Shown here: positions 1 to 10,193 of the stretch, piece after piece | Numbering within the stretch: the stretch's first letter is position 1 | Layout of the letters: each line of letters starts with the position of its first letter | Source: Zygnema cylindricum | Lineage: Eukaryota; Streptophyta; Zygnematophyceae; Zygnematales; Zygnemataceae | Length of the DNA: 36,308 bases | Direction of reading: 5' to 3' | Assembly (NCBI GenBank): GCA_037447655.1 | Contig: JBBHKE010000854.1 | Location: 1 to 36,308, forward strand | The notes under the pieces: generated by a model | The model's database searches: none | What the model saw: the letters and a program-made list of their open reading frames with translations, nothing else | What the model was told of the DNA's origin: nothing | Translations under genes and position numbers: made by a program

Positions 1-1798
1 TGATAGTCATCATAAATCTCTTTCCCCCAGGTGAGGGCACTTTGGCTGGTCCCCAAATATCTATGTGTACTAAATCTAGAATCTTTTCTCCCTTATAGAT
101 GGCAGTTTTTGGGAAAGGTAACCTGTGTGCTTTACCTTGAGCACATCCACTACAATCACTTATATCATCACTTTCACCAAATTAAATCCCTTCCACTACT
201 CCCATCTTTTTCATTTCTCTTAGCTTATCTAGATTGACATGCCCAAGCCTCTTATGCCACAAAATTATATCATGAACACCAACATAATAAAGTTTCTTCT
301 TTTCATTGCTTAAACATCCCTTTGCTACCTTTTTCAGCAGCGAAATAAACTTCCTCCTCAAAACTAGCAGTAAAGACTCCTTTCCTAGTGCTAGTTTCAA
401 AACCCTTATTATCTAATACAGACGTAAAGATGAGGTTATTGTTCAGCTCAGGAATAAACAATACATCAAAGAATGTAGCTATGGATGTCTTTCGTTCTAC
501 AAACACTTTCAGATCTACCGATCCTACAAGAGTAGTAGTGACTATCCTCCCATCCCCGTACTCAATCTCTACGGTGGGAATCTTTCTTATCTTAGTGAAC
601 AGGTGTTTATCCTTACAGATGTGCATGGGGGCACCTAAATCTAAAATCCAGCATGCTTCACCTTTCAATCCACCGAAAGCACATTTCTACTTTCGTGGAA
701 TTTTGACCTCGTTTTTTGCTTCCAACTCCTCATCCAATAAGAGTTCATCGTCCTCTTCCTCGGATTCCACCTCATTTACCTGTGTCACAAGGGCCTTTTT
801 CTTTCCTTTCGGGGGTCCACCGGTCTGCCTTTCCTTTAACAGCACCTCGGTTAACAAAGTGCACTCAGCGATATAGTTCATTGATTTCTTACAAAAATGG
901 CACAAACTCTTGGGAGTCCTTGGTCCGAACTCCTCGGTTTGATTTTTCTGCCTCTCCCCTCTATAATTTCCGACCGGTTTCCTAGAATCATTCTTCCTCT
1001 TATCTGTCTCAACTGGCAAAGCTTGCCCACTCTTTCCTCCCCTTCGCATCTCAATCGTAGTCTCTCGAACGAGAATCATCCCTACCATTGAATTCCATAT
1101 CCACCTTGAGTCCGGCAAGTCCTCCACACGGTTGACTATGTTCTCGAACTCATTTGGTACCTTCATGAGAAAACAGTTAACCTTCATCTTTTCAGTTTCA
1201 ACCTGTCCAACACTCTCTAACTCCATGAAAAGAGTTGCAAGCTCATTACAAAAATCGAACATCTTACCCCCCTTGTATACATATGCGTCTATTTTCTGAT
1301 CAACCAACTACTGTTGTTGGATCGTGCCACTTCAGTACATCTCTATGAGAGCCACCCAAAGATCGGATGCCCTCTCTACCAGCAAATGAGGAGACGCAAG
1401 CCCTTGAGTAAGATGGAGGAGGATGAAGTGCTTTGCCACCATATTGTTGTAGTCCCAAGTATCGATATCATTCTCCTCGTTCCTTGGAATAAGTAACATG
1501 AATGTCGAACCGGTTGCTATTAGTGTGACGGTCCTTTTATCCTTTCCTTTGTCCACCACCTCCCCTTCCTTTATGTCCTCCGTTGGAGATGGATCTGCAT
1601 CTCTGGTGAATCTGCTTCCTGTAAACGTTGGAGGGATCCTAAAACTGGATGGACGCCTCACCCGTCCACTCACTATTCCCCAAAACCTTTTCTCACATAG
1701 AGCTCGTGTCATCATAATTTTCAACTATATGAAGGCAAATCCATTGAAGATGGGCACCCAAATGGGTGGGCCCATAACCTTTAAGTTTGAGACCTCCA
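1..1798 (-). pseudogene. copia gag-protease-integrase remnant (copy A)
   Basis: The remnant encodes the capsid/nucleocapsid, the aspartic protease and the start of integrase of a copia polyprotein. Gag-like pieces occupy about 1332-1724 and 687-1307, protease about 303-668, and the integrase zinc-finger region about 1-300. Frameshifts or stops separate them. Key sites are lost: the nucleocapsid knuckle has the C-x2-C start but its GHY is replaced by MNY, removing the zinc-binding His, and the protease active-site DSG reads DLG. It still keeps the second pair of integrase zinc cysteines (DCSGC, near 140-165), one of which the otherwise intact copy at 17598-21956 has lost. It is therefore non-functional but preserves ancestral residues. 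Identification rests on near line-by-line similarity to the intact polyprotein. Confidence 0.92.
1765..1779 (-). other. primer-binding site, initiator tRNA-Met anticodon-arm type (copy A)
   Basis: On the minus strand this reads GGTTATGGGCCCACC, directly against the LTR. It is the reverse complement of the anticodon stem-loop of eukaryotic initiator tRNA-Met (GGTGGGCCCATAACC, from memory of plant sequences). It is identical in the complete element at 21922-21936 although the surrounding sequence has diverged. Confidence 0.8.
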
Positions 1799-2813
1799 TA
1801 GATCCTTAGAGTAGGCCGCTCACACGAAGCCTCTAGGATAACCCTCACCCCTTTGTGTTTCAGCAAGAATAACTCCCACCCTGGCAGACAAAAACTATGA
1901 CCACCTTCACCTTTGTGAAGGCAAGACTTCCTTGCGTCGATAGCAAAATGAATCTCCGAATTTGCTCCCATAAGCAGTAAGTTATAGAGGGTCAAAGTTA
2001 ACCTTTTGTACAGAAGCTCTTTGGGAGAGAGAGTCCAATCTATCAAATTTTTCTAAGTCCTATCTCTCTCTAAAACTCTATCTACTGAAGTACAACACCA
2101 ATCATAATATTGTGTCGTACAGACAAGTACAAGTACATGTGTACTTTTGGACGACCATTGTACGACATGGCCAACAAGTCGACACATGTCATTTTTGGAT
2201 TTTTTCTTGTAATCCTTGGAGATGTCGTTATCCAATATAGTTGTGCCATGTGTCAATCGATGTGACGTCAACTGCAAACCGCCAAAAACCTATTCCACGA
2301 TATCGGCATGCTTCGCGGTCGTCTGATTAAACCGGATTTCAATCGTAGCCATTATAAATACATGTGCGATATTTTATTTGCCTTCGACACAAAGTGCGTG
2401 GTATTTGTTTCTGATGCTCCGTACGCCGTACAACAAAAAGTGTATATATGTCAAATTATCCCGTTAAATGAAATAGCCTACGTGTTAATATTTATTTAAT
2501 TATCAAACCCTACATCGTATAACCTTGATCTTAGACTAATTGGCTAAGGTTACAGGCTATCGGCGACTCTGGGGGACTGCAAGTACCAGGTTCGAATCGC
2601 GGGTTCGTCAATTACTATTTTGGTAAATCTACCAATCTAATGTTTGTCCCCGTCTGAATAGCATAAGCGGCCATGGCTCTTTCTCCCTCTCCAACTTTCA
2701 GTGACTACGACAAGTGTGGGAGTTAGAGAGAGGAGTTAGAGGCAAAATGCCTATGCTTCTTTTCTGCATTTTACAAAATCTAAAAAATACTAAAATAACC
2801 TTTAAATTCTACA
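1780..2813 (-). repeat. 5' LTR of copia copy A
   Basis: A 1034-bp LTR of the same sub-family as 16544-17584 and 21937-22977. On the plus strand it starts TTTAAGTTTGAG (originally TGTAACTCTGAG) and ends TTCTACA. It contains the family landmarks: a GTAC-rich block around 2110-2165, the CCATGGCT block around 2670, and a tRNA-like stretch at about 2535-2610 with GGTTCGAATCG at 2589-2599. It is the promoter and terminator region of the element, but the element it drives is dead. Confidence 0.88.
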
Positions 2814-3710
2814 ATCCATGTTAAGAGTGACACGTGATGCGTATCTATAAAATTGGTGTCTTATTGCCTCAACGCTCTTCTCTCACTTTTAACTCTTCTT
2901 ATTGCTCCAATCATCCCTCATTTAAAGGTTAAGTGTTATATTCCTCACACTGCTCGAGCAAATGCATTGGTCTTCTTGGCCCTAATTACAAAGTCAATTA
3001 CTCATGGCTAAGACTGAATTTTAGTAACTTGGTTAAAACTGAATTTTAGAGGTTCTTGGCCATCTGGATCCTCTTCCCAAAGATAGAGGGCCTTCCTTCT
3101 AACTCTTCTGCAAACGATTTCCTTTGTGGTGGGATGATTTAAGTCCCGGTAGTCTATTCTTTCACTCTTCATCTCACAACTACTCTACTCATACATGCCC
3201 CTGCGGTAGTATTCTTGAGCTTCAATGGTACTTCCACTGTTCCTCCTACGGGCTAGAGCCGATTAGGTTCGCGACATTTATATCTTTTATGCAAGGGAGG
3301 GTGTGGTGAAGTAACTACTTATCACATGTTATTCCTTTATGCCGGATTGATATGGGTTTGCCCGATGGTGACTATCGTTTCTTTGGAGATGTATTTTAGC
3401 GTGGCTTTCCCCTGTTCCAGTCATGGCTCTTAAACCTCGGTATTGCCGAGTGACAATATATGACCCAGCTAAGCACAATGAGCATTGTTTATTGTTGATT
3501 ATGGTCGCTGTGATGCTTTGATACTTGAATTCCAATAGCATATATCATGTACGACTTTATTATTTGTGTATTCCGTATCCCTTGGATTTTTTTAGTGATT
3601 TTAGATGTTTTGCTCTTTTCTAACGAAGTCTTGTTGATTTTTTTTTTGATTTTCTAGGTAACATATGCATATAATGTGGTGTGACCAAACATGATGCTTC
3701 CATACGTTTC
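2814..3710. other. unassigned spacer between copia copies A and B
   Basis: About 900 bases of AT-rich sequence between the outer edge of LTR A and the outer edge of LTR B. The only open frames are short (61-70 codons) with no recognisable domain or motif. There is a T-rich run near 3636-3648. I see no LTR landmarks, terminal repeats or RNA gene. It is probably older, eroded repeat sequence or the original insertion site. Confidence 0.5.
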
Positions 3711-3853
3711 TGTAATTCTGTGTCCTCCATTAGACTATAGAATTCACAAAACCTCTAGATAGTTTTTAACAAACCCACTTCAAGCCACAACCATTGCTGC
3801 TCAAGAAGGCAAAATGACAATCTGGCTGCACCATTGTGAAGCTTTGACTCCCC

Positions 3854-4041
3854 TGAGTCCGTAGCAAAAATAATCACTCAAAACGACCAACCAACTAATA
3901 AGTTATTGGGTGGCGAAGGTGCCTATTTAATATAAACCCTCAAGGGGTGAGTCCGTAGCAAAAAGAATCACTCAAAACGACCAACCAGCTGATAAGTTAT
4001 GGGGTGGCAAAGGTGCCTATTTAATACAAACCCTCAAGGGG
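3854..4041. repeat. 94-bp tandem duplication inside LTR B
   Basis: Two copies, 3854-3947 and 3948-4041, each running from TGAGTCCGTAGC to the CAAGGGG block, with only a few differences. The unit covers the start of the leader and the TATA-like TATTTAAT region. The related LTR at 29336-30330 has a single copy, so the duplication is private to this LTR. Confidence 0.9.
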
Positions 4042-4524
4042 AGAGGTGACTGTTTTTACCAAAATTCACTAAGTCTTGATTCTCTCTAATAACTCCTATC
4101 TACTGAAGTGTGGACCAATCATATTACTCTACCGTACCCAAAAGTACTACTGTCGGTGTACCTTTTGTAGGACCTATGAACGACAAGGCTATTTCGTGGA
4201 CGCGTGCCCTCCTTTTACTCGTCCGTAGGCTCTTTGGAATTCCCGCGACCAAATGTTTTATCTCCACGTGGCGCCAGGTCATGCCACGTCACAAAAGCCA
4301 AAGTGACCACTCCAGGATCTCGACGATGATGTGCGCCGTTTGATAAAAACCAAAATGTAATCTCAACCGTCAAAACAAATGTTCGATTCATTTGTTTCGT
4401 GCGAAATCATATTCGCACGGCATTTTATTAGTTCTATGTCTTTATATTCATATTTCCGTAAATCGGTTTAGAGGACGTAACACACTTTAAGTACAAATCA
4501 CACCCTATGCTGCTTAACAGACTT

Positions 4525-4600
4525 CTACCACTGACTGGTTAGAGATAACGGCTACGCCGTACTCTACGGGTCGGAGGTTCGAGTCTAACCGGACTCAACC
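4525..4600 (+). other. tRNA-like module in LTR B
   Basis: Contains GGTTAGAG (like the end of a tRNA A box / D arm) and, about 45 bases on, GGTTCGAGTCT at 4576-4586, close to the B-box consensus GGTTCGANTCC. It lies on the plus strand, antisense to the element. Equivalent modules sit at the same place in the other LTRs. It is not a convincing functional tRNA: no full cloverleaf could be drawn by eye. Confidence 0.55.
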
Positions 4601-4809
4601 TTTTGTTGAGAGTGACATAAGTCACTCTTTAGTCTTGCATGTTAAACTAAAGCAGTCATGGCTCAACCACCCTCTCTCTCCTTTAGTGATTACAACTAGT
4701 ATAGGGGCTAGAGAGAGGAGGTGGAGGCAGACTGTCCGCCTTTTTCTTTCTTTTTTATACTAATATATTTAGACCTAGAAAATACTCTAGAAATCTAGTA
4801 ATTTCAACA

Positions 4810-6479
4810 CTCCCTTTATTTTCTAGTCTAACTTTAACTTTTCTTTCAATCCACATTTTTCCCTACGATATTTGAACTTGGAAGAGGACTCAGATTTGTT
4901 CATCATGTCAGCCACCATTTCTTCATCACAAGATTCACTATCTTATTCTCAACTTTTTCTCCCACAAAACTCAACCAAATGTCCATATGCTTAGCTTTGA
5001 AATGATGTTTTGGATTAGCTGCAATTGCAATGGCAACTTAATTATCACAAAACACATCATGCACTCCCTCCTTCATATACCATAGTTCTTGCAGCAAGGA
5101 TTTGACCCACATTGACTCTTTCACAGCACAACAATAGGCCATGCACTCAACCTTTATAGTAGACTGAGCAACCACCTTTTGTTGCTTGCGGCTCCAACAA
5201 CAAGCAACTTCCCCCACATACAACATATACCCAAAAGTACATCTTCTCATAGTTGCATCCCCATAACTGACATCACTCCAAGTAGTGATATCAGTGTGCC
5301 CCCCTCTGAAATGCAACCATAAATCTCTAGTTCCTACTAGATATCTCATGACTCTCTAGGTTGCCTCCCAATCTATCTTCCTAGGATTGTTAAAACTCCT
5401 ACTGAGGACTCCTACTAATGCCGCTATGTCCGGCCTTGTGCAGTTCATAAAGTAGATCAAACTTCCTACGACCTGTCTATAAGGAATAGACTTGATAAAC
5501 TCTCTCTCCTCTGAACTCATCTCATCATCTATGATTATCACTCTATCATCTATACTCCCATCTCTTACTTTCTTCAAGTCAATAAGAGTTGTACAGCTGT
5601 TTGCCTTTTCCATCTGGGATTTCTCAAGCATACTACCTATTGCTTCTTTTTGAGTAAGTTTGATAATCCTTTTCCCCCAATCTCGCTCCATTTGAATCCC
5701 CAAAACATATCTTGCCTCCCCTAAATCCTTCTTATCAAATCTGCTTCTAAGATCTTTCTTTAACTTATTGATCTTTTCCAAAGATTTTTTTAACACAAGC
5801 AGATCATCCACATCAATTGTAATAAAAATGACACCATTCTCATTTTCAAACATATAGGTAGAATTGTCAGAGCTGATCCAGATATATCCCAGACTGGTGA
5901 GAAACTCATCTAGTTTATTATTCCACTGTCGGGGAGCCTGCTTCAATGCATATAAGGACTTTATGAGCCTGCAGACTTCGCTCTCTTCTCCTTCCTCCAC
6001 AAATCCCTCTGGTTGCCTTATGAAAATTTCTTCCTCTTACTCACCATTAAGAAAGGCAGTCATAATATCCATCTGGTGTATTTCCATGTCTTCCGCTGCT
6101 ACCAGACTGAGGAGAATCCTTACTGATGGGAACCGAACAATTGGAGCAAAAGTTTCATCATAGTCAATCCCCTCTTTTAGGGTGAACCTCTTTGCTACCA
6201 ATCGAGCCTTATATCTCTCAATGGTACTATTTGGGTTCTGTTTTAGTTAAACACCCATTTATAACCAATCGGTTTTCTGTCTGAAGGAAAGTTCTTTAGT
6301 TCCCAAATATTTGCTTTAATGATGGAGGCCATCTTATCATTAATGGTTGTAATCCATCTCTATTTCTCCAGACAGTTTACTGTCTCCGAGTACGACTGAG
6401 GCTCATCTTGGTGAGATAGCTTAGTTACCTTATGAGCGGCTTGTTTTTCTTGAATACTTTTGTTGCTCCTTCTCCCACC
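4810..6479 (-). pseudogene. copia RT and RNase H remnant (copy B)
   Basis: This is the 3' third of a copia pol. It matches residues about 920-1452 of the intact polyprotein. The RT core lies at about 5356-6240 and RNase H at about 4860-5349. The catalytic YVDD box reads DVDD (ITIDVDDLLV), and there are stops and frameshifts, including one between RT and RNase H near 5350 and one near 6040. The match ends abruptly at about 6479, where the chromovirus LTR begins. Everything upstream (gag, protease, integrase, 5' LTR) is missing, so the chromovirus insertion or a later deletion removed the rest. Confidence 0.92.
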
Positions 6480-6999
6480 TGTAAAAGGGACAAAAATACT
6501 TCACAACACTCCAAAGTGCATTGCGGAAAGCTCCTAGGATCCCTTCGTAGCAACAACAGAGTCACAGAGCAATCGCGGATACAAGTTGGCTTTATTAATC
6601 GGGTGGAAATTACAAGGTTGAATGCTCGCCGCGAAGGTCTACTCAAAGAGTCCCTTTTTACTATGTCTGCACCACTTTATAAACTAACTAGCTCATAGTC
6701 AACCTAGTACTGTACAAGTGTACACGTGGACCTTCACGGTCAACCGAGATATATCCAAAATATCTTTCTAGAACTATACAGTTAAATCTACATTCTACGG
6801 CATTGCTAAACTGCCACGCCGCGTTGTTATGTTGCGCTACGCTACTCAACTAACTTGCTATGCTGCGCTACGCTACTCTACTAAGTTGCTTTGCTGCTAT
6901 GTTGCGCTGGTCTGGAATCGCAGCTGCGCTGTTTTGCAACCGCAACCATAACAGCCTGGTCTCTAGCCACTAAGTACTCCACTCTGTAATTCTGTTACA
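6480..6999 (-). repeat. probable 3' LTR of the chromovirus
   Basis: The boundaries are inferred. On the plus strand the segment starts TGTAAAAGGG and ends CTGTTACA, giving TGTAA/TTACA inverted termini. Its inner edge is preceded on the minus strand by the purine-rich AGAGTGGAAGG, a plausible polypurine tract (about 7000-7016). Inside, on the minus strand, are a TATA-like TTTATAAAG (about 6675-6682) and downstream an AATAAA-like element (about 6592-6598), the expected order for an LTR. It carries the 31-bp repeats at 6831-6892. No second LTR copy is in the window, so the ends are not proven. Confidence 0.5.
6831..6892. repeat. 31-bp tandem repeat, about 2 copies plus fragments
   Basis: Two adjacent units (6831-6861, 6862-6892) share the core GCGCTACGCTACTC and TTGCT. 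Further partial GCTATGTTGCGCTGG units follow to about 6910. The surrounding 100 bases are rich in TTGCG/GCGCA words. A compositionally similar GCG-rich stretch lies at about 8580-8780, just after the chromodomain. Confidence 0.75.
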
Positions 7000-7043
7000 A
7001 TGCCTTCCACTCTGGATTCAACGTCTCGCTGAACCTAACTTAC

Positions 7044-8310
7044 TCAGGGAAACTGAAGTTGGCGGAAAATGCCGTATGTCTCCTCACGGTACTCCTCAAA
7101 TTCCTGTCGCAGAGCGTCAACTTGATTTTAGAGCTGCTCACATCAAGTCTCCAAAAGCGCGATATGATGGTCCGCCGCTGCCAAACACCTCCGAGTGGTT
7201 CGCTCCTGAACTTGGCCCTTTGTTCCTCTTGTGCTGCCGCTGGTGCTGCGGGTTGCGGGCCGAATGGCCACCGGTGTAGGTTCTTTGAGCACCGTGGCTT
7301 GGGGAAACTTCGGGTTCTTCAACCCGGTGTGCTCCTTTTGCTCCTTCGTCGGCCGATTCCCACCAAGGTACCTTCCTTAATTTGAACGAAACATGTTCCC
7401 TGGCAGCTCGGGCCGGCTGCAGAGCGTTCTTCCGGTCCAGCTTGAATGCCCGTACCTCAAGTGTGACCTCCACCCGAGAGATGATGTCATGAAGGCGAAC
7501 ATCCCATGGGTGATAATGGCGGAGCAACCCGGGAACATCCACCCTATATCGATAGTTGTCTTCAACTACTTCCGGCACGAGGGTTTAACTGCATATAACC
7601 CTTATGGTTATTCCCTAGGTCCTTCCTTCTCATGAAATTCCACGCCAAGTGTGACATCACATCGACGAGGATATTAATGGGGTCCCCAAGTTTTCCGGTG
7701 CACCACTTTTCAGGCCACTCTGAAGGATCCTAATAAAATCACTTAGCGAAGCTGAAAGTGAGGTCCGGATGCCGGGTGTCGATAGGAAGTGGAAAGAGAT
7801 AATCGGGAATTTTCCTCTCCTTTTTCACTCTCCTCGCCCATGTCCCCTTGATCCCCTCAACGGAGAAATACATCGTCTCCGTTGGGGTACTGCGCTTCCG
7901 CCTTCTTTTCCGCGCTTTCTGAGGACTGTTCATCTACGGTGCTCTCCTTAATGGGGTCCCTCATCACCTCCAGGTATGAGGCACGCTTCTTAATTGGCGG
8001 AGGTGTCGCTTCCCGCTCCGGCTCCTCAGCGTCCGAGATCTCATGATCTTCCTCATCCTCCTGACCCGCCTCCTAGAGTGGGTTGTATTCGGGGTCTTGT
8101 GAATTTTCTGACCCCTCCCCTCCACTGTTCTCCGCCTGTCCTACCTCGCTATTGGCTGTCTCCTCAGGCTCCTGCCTTGCTTCTACCTCCCTCCTCCGGT
8201 CTGCCTCTACCATGACCTCTGCCGCCACTAATACTCTGTCCGGGCGAGGTATATCCTCCGTCCTTACCCTTACAAGTCTCCTCCGTTTCAGTTGTGGAGG
8301 GGACGATGAT
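7044..8310 (-). pseudogene. unrecognised coding stretch between chromodomain and LTR
   Basis: Several minus-strand frames, offset by frameshifts and stops, look like one broken gene of about 400 codons. It starts around 8310 with MASSSPPQLKRRR, followed by a very acidic Glu-rich, probably disordered region (about 8290-7930) and a basic patch (RKRRRKRS, near 7915). A more globular part follows with PDYLFPLPIDTRHPDL (near 7780) and VPGLLRHYHPWDVRLHD (near 7530). It ends in a coiled-coil-like segment DALRQEFEEYREETYGIF, with a stop at 7044, about 30 bases before the probable polypurine tract. I cannot assign a family. There is no zinc knuckle, protease or polymerase motif. It could be an extra 3' reading frame of the chromovirus, or the gag of a non-autonomous element joined through an LTR. 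Confidence 0.45.
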
Positions 8311-8779
8311 GCCATGGATGTTGTCGTGCAAGATAATTGAAGTAATTCAAGAAGTGAAGGTAAGCTAGCCGTGCGGATCGAAATGCTCTCCAAACTGCCT
8401 TCACTGATTGGTTGTGAGGGTTCATAGCGGCTTTATCAAAGAGGGTTGAGGGTTTCACGATTGGAGTCTTCCAGGCGTCGCAACATGCAAGGGTAAAGCA
8501 GCGTCCAACATTTAATAACATGCGATGCAGCAATGAAACCGAGGGTTCGTCGTCACCAATGTGGTGAAATACAACAAAGCCGTTGCGATTTTCTGTCATC
8601 GCAGCGCTGGCGCTTCGATTCTCTAACGGCACCGCAACTATGCTGCGCTTCGGTGGCTGCGCAACCATAGCGCTCCAGTCTGTTAACATCGCGCTGCGTT
8701 TCTTCGCCGCGTCCCCAATCTGATCGCGATGGTTGCAATACTGCGATTCGTTCCTTTATCGCGTCCGCTGCGGTTGCCC
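8311..8779 (-). other. GCG-rich spacer after the chromodomain
   Basis: About 470 bases between the chromodomain and the unrecognised coding stretch. The part nearest the chromodomain (8560-8780) is rich in GCGCTGCG/GTTGCG words and includes ATGGTTGCG, which also occurs at about 6950 by the downstream LTR. An open frame at 8288-8689 has no recognisable domain. It could be a decayed untranslated region or an eroded LTR. Confidence 0.4.
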
Positions 8780-9885
8780 CTCCGGTTAAGCCGAGTGTCC
8801 TCACTCTGCGTAAACTGGCGCAACAATTCAGGTGAATGCATATCTTCCTCAGCCACCCAAGAGTTGTCTTCCACACCGTAGCCTTTCCAACGCACCAAAA
8901 ATTAGGTAGAGTTAGAATTCCTAGAGCGACGCGTCTGAAGGATTTCCTCAACCTCGTACTCGTCCAATGTACCTTGAATGGGCGGTAAAGGGGCATTATG
9001 TCGTCGATTGGGAAAAATCAAATCGGGGTCGCGAAACAGTTTGAGTAGGGACACATGGAAGACATTATGGATATGTTAGTCCTTCGGTATATCCAACTTA
9101 TAGGCCACTTCCCCCACCCTTGACATAATTGTGAACAGGCGCGTGAATCTCGGTGTCAATTTCCTGGAGAGGGCACCTGGTAATGACAAGTTTTCCATAT
9201 TTAGTCAAACCTTATCACCCATTGTGAATACGATGTCGTTCCAATGAGCGTCGGCCTGCCACTTTTGACAATCCTTTGCAAGCTGGAGTGCCTTCGTCGC
9301 CTTTTCCAGATTCCCGTGCAACGTTTTGGCAAAATCTAAAGCTGCGAGTGTAGAGCAATCTACCGCCAATAAATTTTGGGGGAGGGTGGCCTGTCGTCCA
9401 TTGAGGGAAAATGGCATAGCATTCGCGGACGAATGCACGGCACTGTTATACGCCACCTCAATTGCCGTCAAATGGTTGACCCAATCCGTTTGGTGCATCG
9501 ACACATAAGCCCGCAAAGCCTCTTCTAAATTCCGATTAACCCTTTCGGTCTGACCATCGGTCTGAGGGTGATAAGCTGTGGACATGGCCAATTGCGTTCC
9601 ACACAGGTCGAACAAAATTCTCCAAAAGTGGCTCACAAATTTTCGATCACGGTCGTTGACGATCCTCTTTAGGAGTCCGTGATGGCGAAATATCTCCTGA
9701 AAGAATAAGTCTGCCACATCCCGCGTTGTGACTGTGGTTGTCGTGAGTAAGAAATGGGCCATTTTCGTCAAATAATCTAGGACGACGAAGATGGAGTTAT
9801 AGCCTTCCCGAGTCAACAAGAGAGCAACGATGAAGTCCATCAAAATCGCCTCCCAAGGAACAAATGGTATCGGAATGGGTTTCAA
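8780..9885 (-). pseudogene. Ty3/gypsy chromovirus integrase with chromodomain
   Basis: This is the C-terminal end of a gypsy pol. The integrase catalytic core is open at 9205-9885. The first acidic residue is in AILMDFIVALLL, the second in VNDRDRKF, and the Glu in the classic YHPQTDGQTERVNR block, giving the DD(35)E set. Downstream, across a frameshift or stop near 9100, the frame continues through a linker containing the gypsy NVFHVSLLK motif. A chromodomain follows: N-terminal strand YEVEEIL near 8960, then LVRWKGYG and the conserved W in NSWVAEEDM (about 8835-8895). The aromatic residues fit a methyl-lysine reader, placing this in the chromovirus branch. RT and the integrase N-terminus are missing; sequence switches strand and family at 9886. 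Confidence 0.93.
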
Positions 9886-9887
9886 AC

Positions 9888-10077
9888 ATTCTCCATGTGG
9901 TGGACAACGATACTAACGGGATGTTGAGTTTGCAGAGGGTGTATACATGTACAGGTGGTGATCAAGGGTTTCACATGGAGTGCCTCTCTTCTCCATTATC
10001 TTTCAACCCTGGTGACCATTGCTGCCTCTATATCTGTTCCGAACCCTCAGTTGTGTTGACCAGCTCCTCTACAGGCT
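9888..10077 (+). pseudogene. gypsy integrase tail with PHD finger (fragment)
   Basis: The plus-strand frame reads ILHVVDNDTNGMLSLQ, matching ILRITKVDANGMLGLQ at the integrase tail of element X (27783-28223, minus). It then jumps directly to the second half of a PHD finger: GDQGFHMECLSSPL followed by GDHCCLYIC. Relative to element X about 55 codons are deleted between the two parts, including the first zinc cysteines. The frame stops at 10077-10079 and is followed by a G11 tract, just as in element X. This is therefore a second, inverted, diverged copy of the same PHD-carrying gypsy family. Confidence 0.75.
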
Positions 10078-10098
10078 AAGGAGCTGTGGGGGGGGGGG
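10078..10098 (+). other. G-rich tract, probable polypurine tract
   Basis: AAGGAGCTGT followed by 11 G (10088-10098), immediately after the stop codon of the PHD fragment. Element X has the same arrangement (G10 at 27702-27711 on the minus strand). A purine tract after the pol stop primes plus-strand DNA synthesis. The LTR should start within a few bases, perhaps at TGGGTCC (10104), but its other end is not identifiable. Confidence 0.55.
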
Positions 10099-10113
10099 AA
10101 TTATTGGGTCCAC

Positions 10114-10193
10114 TCACTATAGGGGAGTATTCTTCCCCTTCTCTCTTTCCACTTCACTCTAGGGGGGTATTCTTCCCCTTCTCTCATTGGGTC
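10114..10193. repeat. 40-bp tandem duplication
   Basis: Two units, 10114-10153 and 10154-10193, share TCACT-TAGGGG-GTATTCTTCCCC-TTCTCTC. Each holds a GGGGAGTATTCTTCCCC-type inverted repeat. They lie just downstream of the G11 tract, in what should be the start of an LTR. Confidence 0.8.

Larger units (their letters stand above)
1..2813 (-). mobile_element. Ty1/copia element, copy A (5' half, decayed)
   Basis: This is the promoter-proximal half of a copia element on the minus strand, truncated by the window edge inside integrase. It has an LTR at 1780-2813, a primer-binding site at 1765-1779, then gag, protease and the start of integrase. It aligns throughout with the complete element at 16544-22977 (position 1 corresponds to about 20147), so it is the same family but older. 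The base at the LTR inner edge has changed from TG to TT. The other LTR and the matching target-site duplication lie outside the window; the 5 bases outside this LTR are ATCCA. Confidence 0.93.
3711..4809 (-). repeat. 3' LTR of copia copy B
   Basis: A 1099-bp LTR, TGTAATTCTG...ATTTCAACA on the plus strand. Its inner edge abuts a polypurine tract (minus strand AAAATAAAGGGAG, 4810-4822), which fixes the boundary and orientation. It belongs to the same sub-family as the solo LTR at 29336-30330 and shares landmarks with the other LTRs here: GTAC-rich hairpin around 4132-4175, TTTGTTTCG palindrome around 4390-4440, and a tRNA-like segment around 4525-4600. It holds an internal 94-bp duplication. 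The 5 bases outside it (GTTTC) cannot be paired because the 5' end of the element is missing. Confidence 0.9.

Noticed and set aside
388-876. 162-codon plus-strand ORF
   Set aside because: It is antisense to the gag/protease remnant of copia copy A; similar antisense frames occur at 20545-20835 and 21565-21993 opposite the intact polyprotein.
2535-2610. Functional tRNA gene
   Set aside because: B-box-like GGTTCGAATCG but no cloverleaf, and the segment is an eroded LTR module repeated in other LTRs.
8780-9885. Host chromodomain gene
   Set aside because: The chromodomain is directly downstream of a gypsy integrase in the same direction, the standard chromovirus arrangement.
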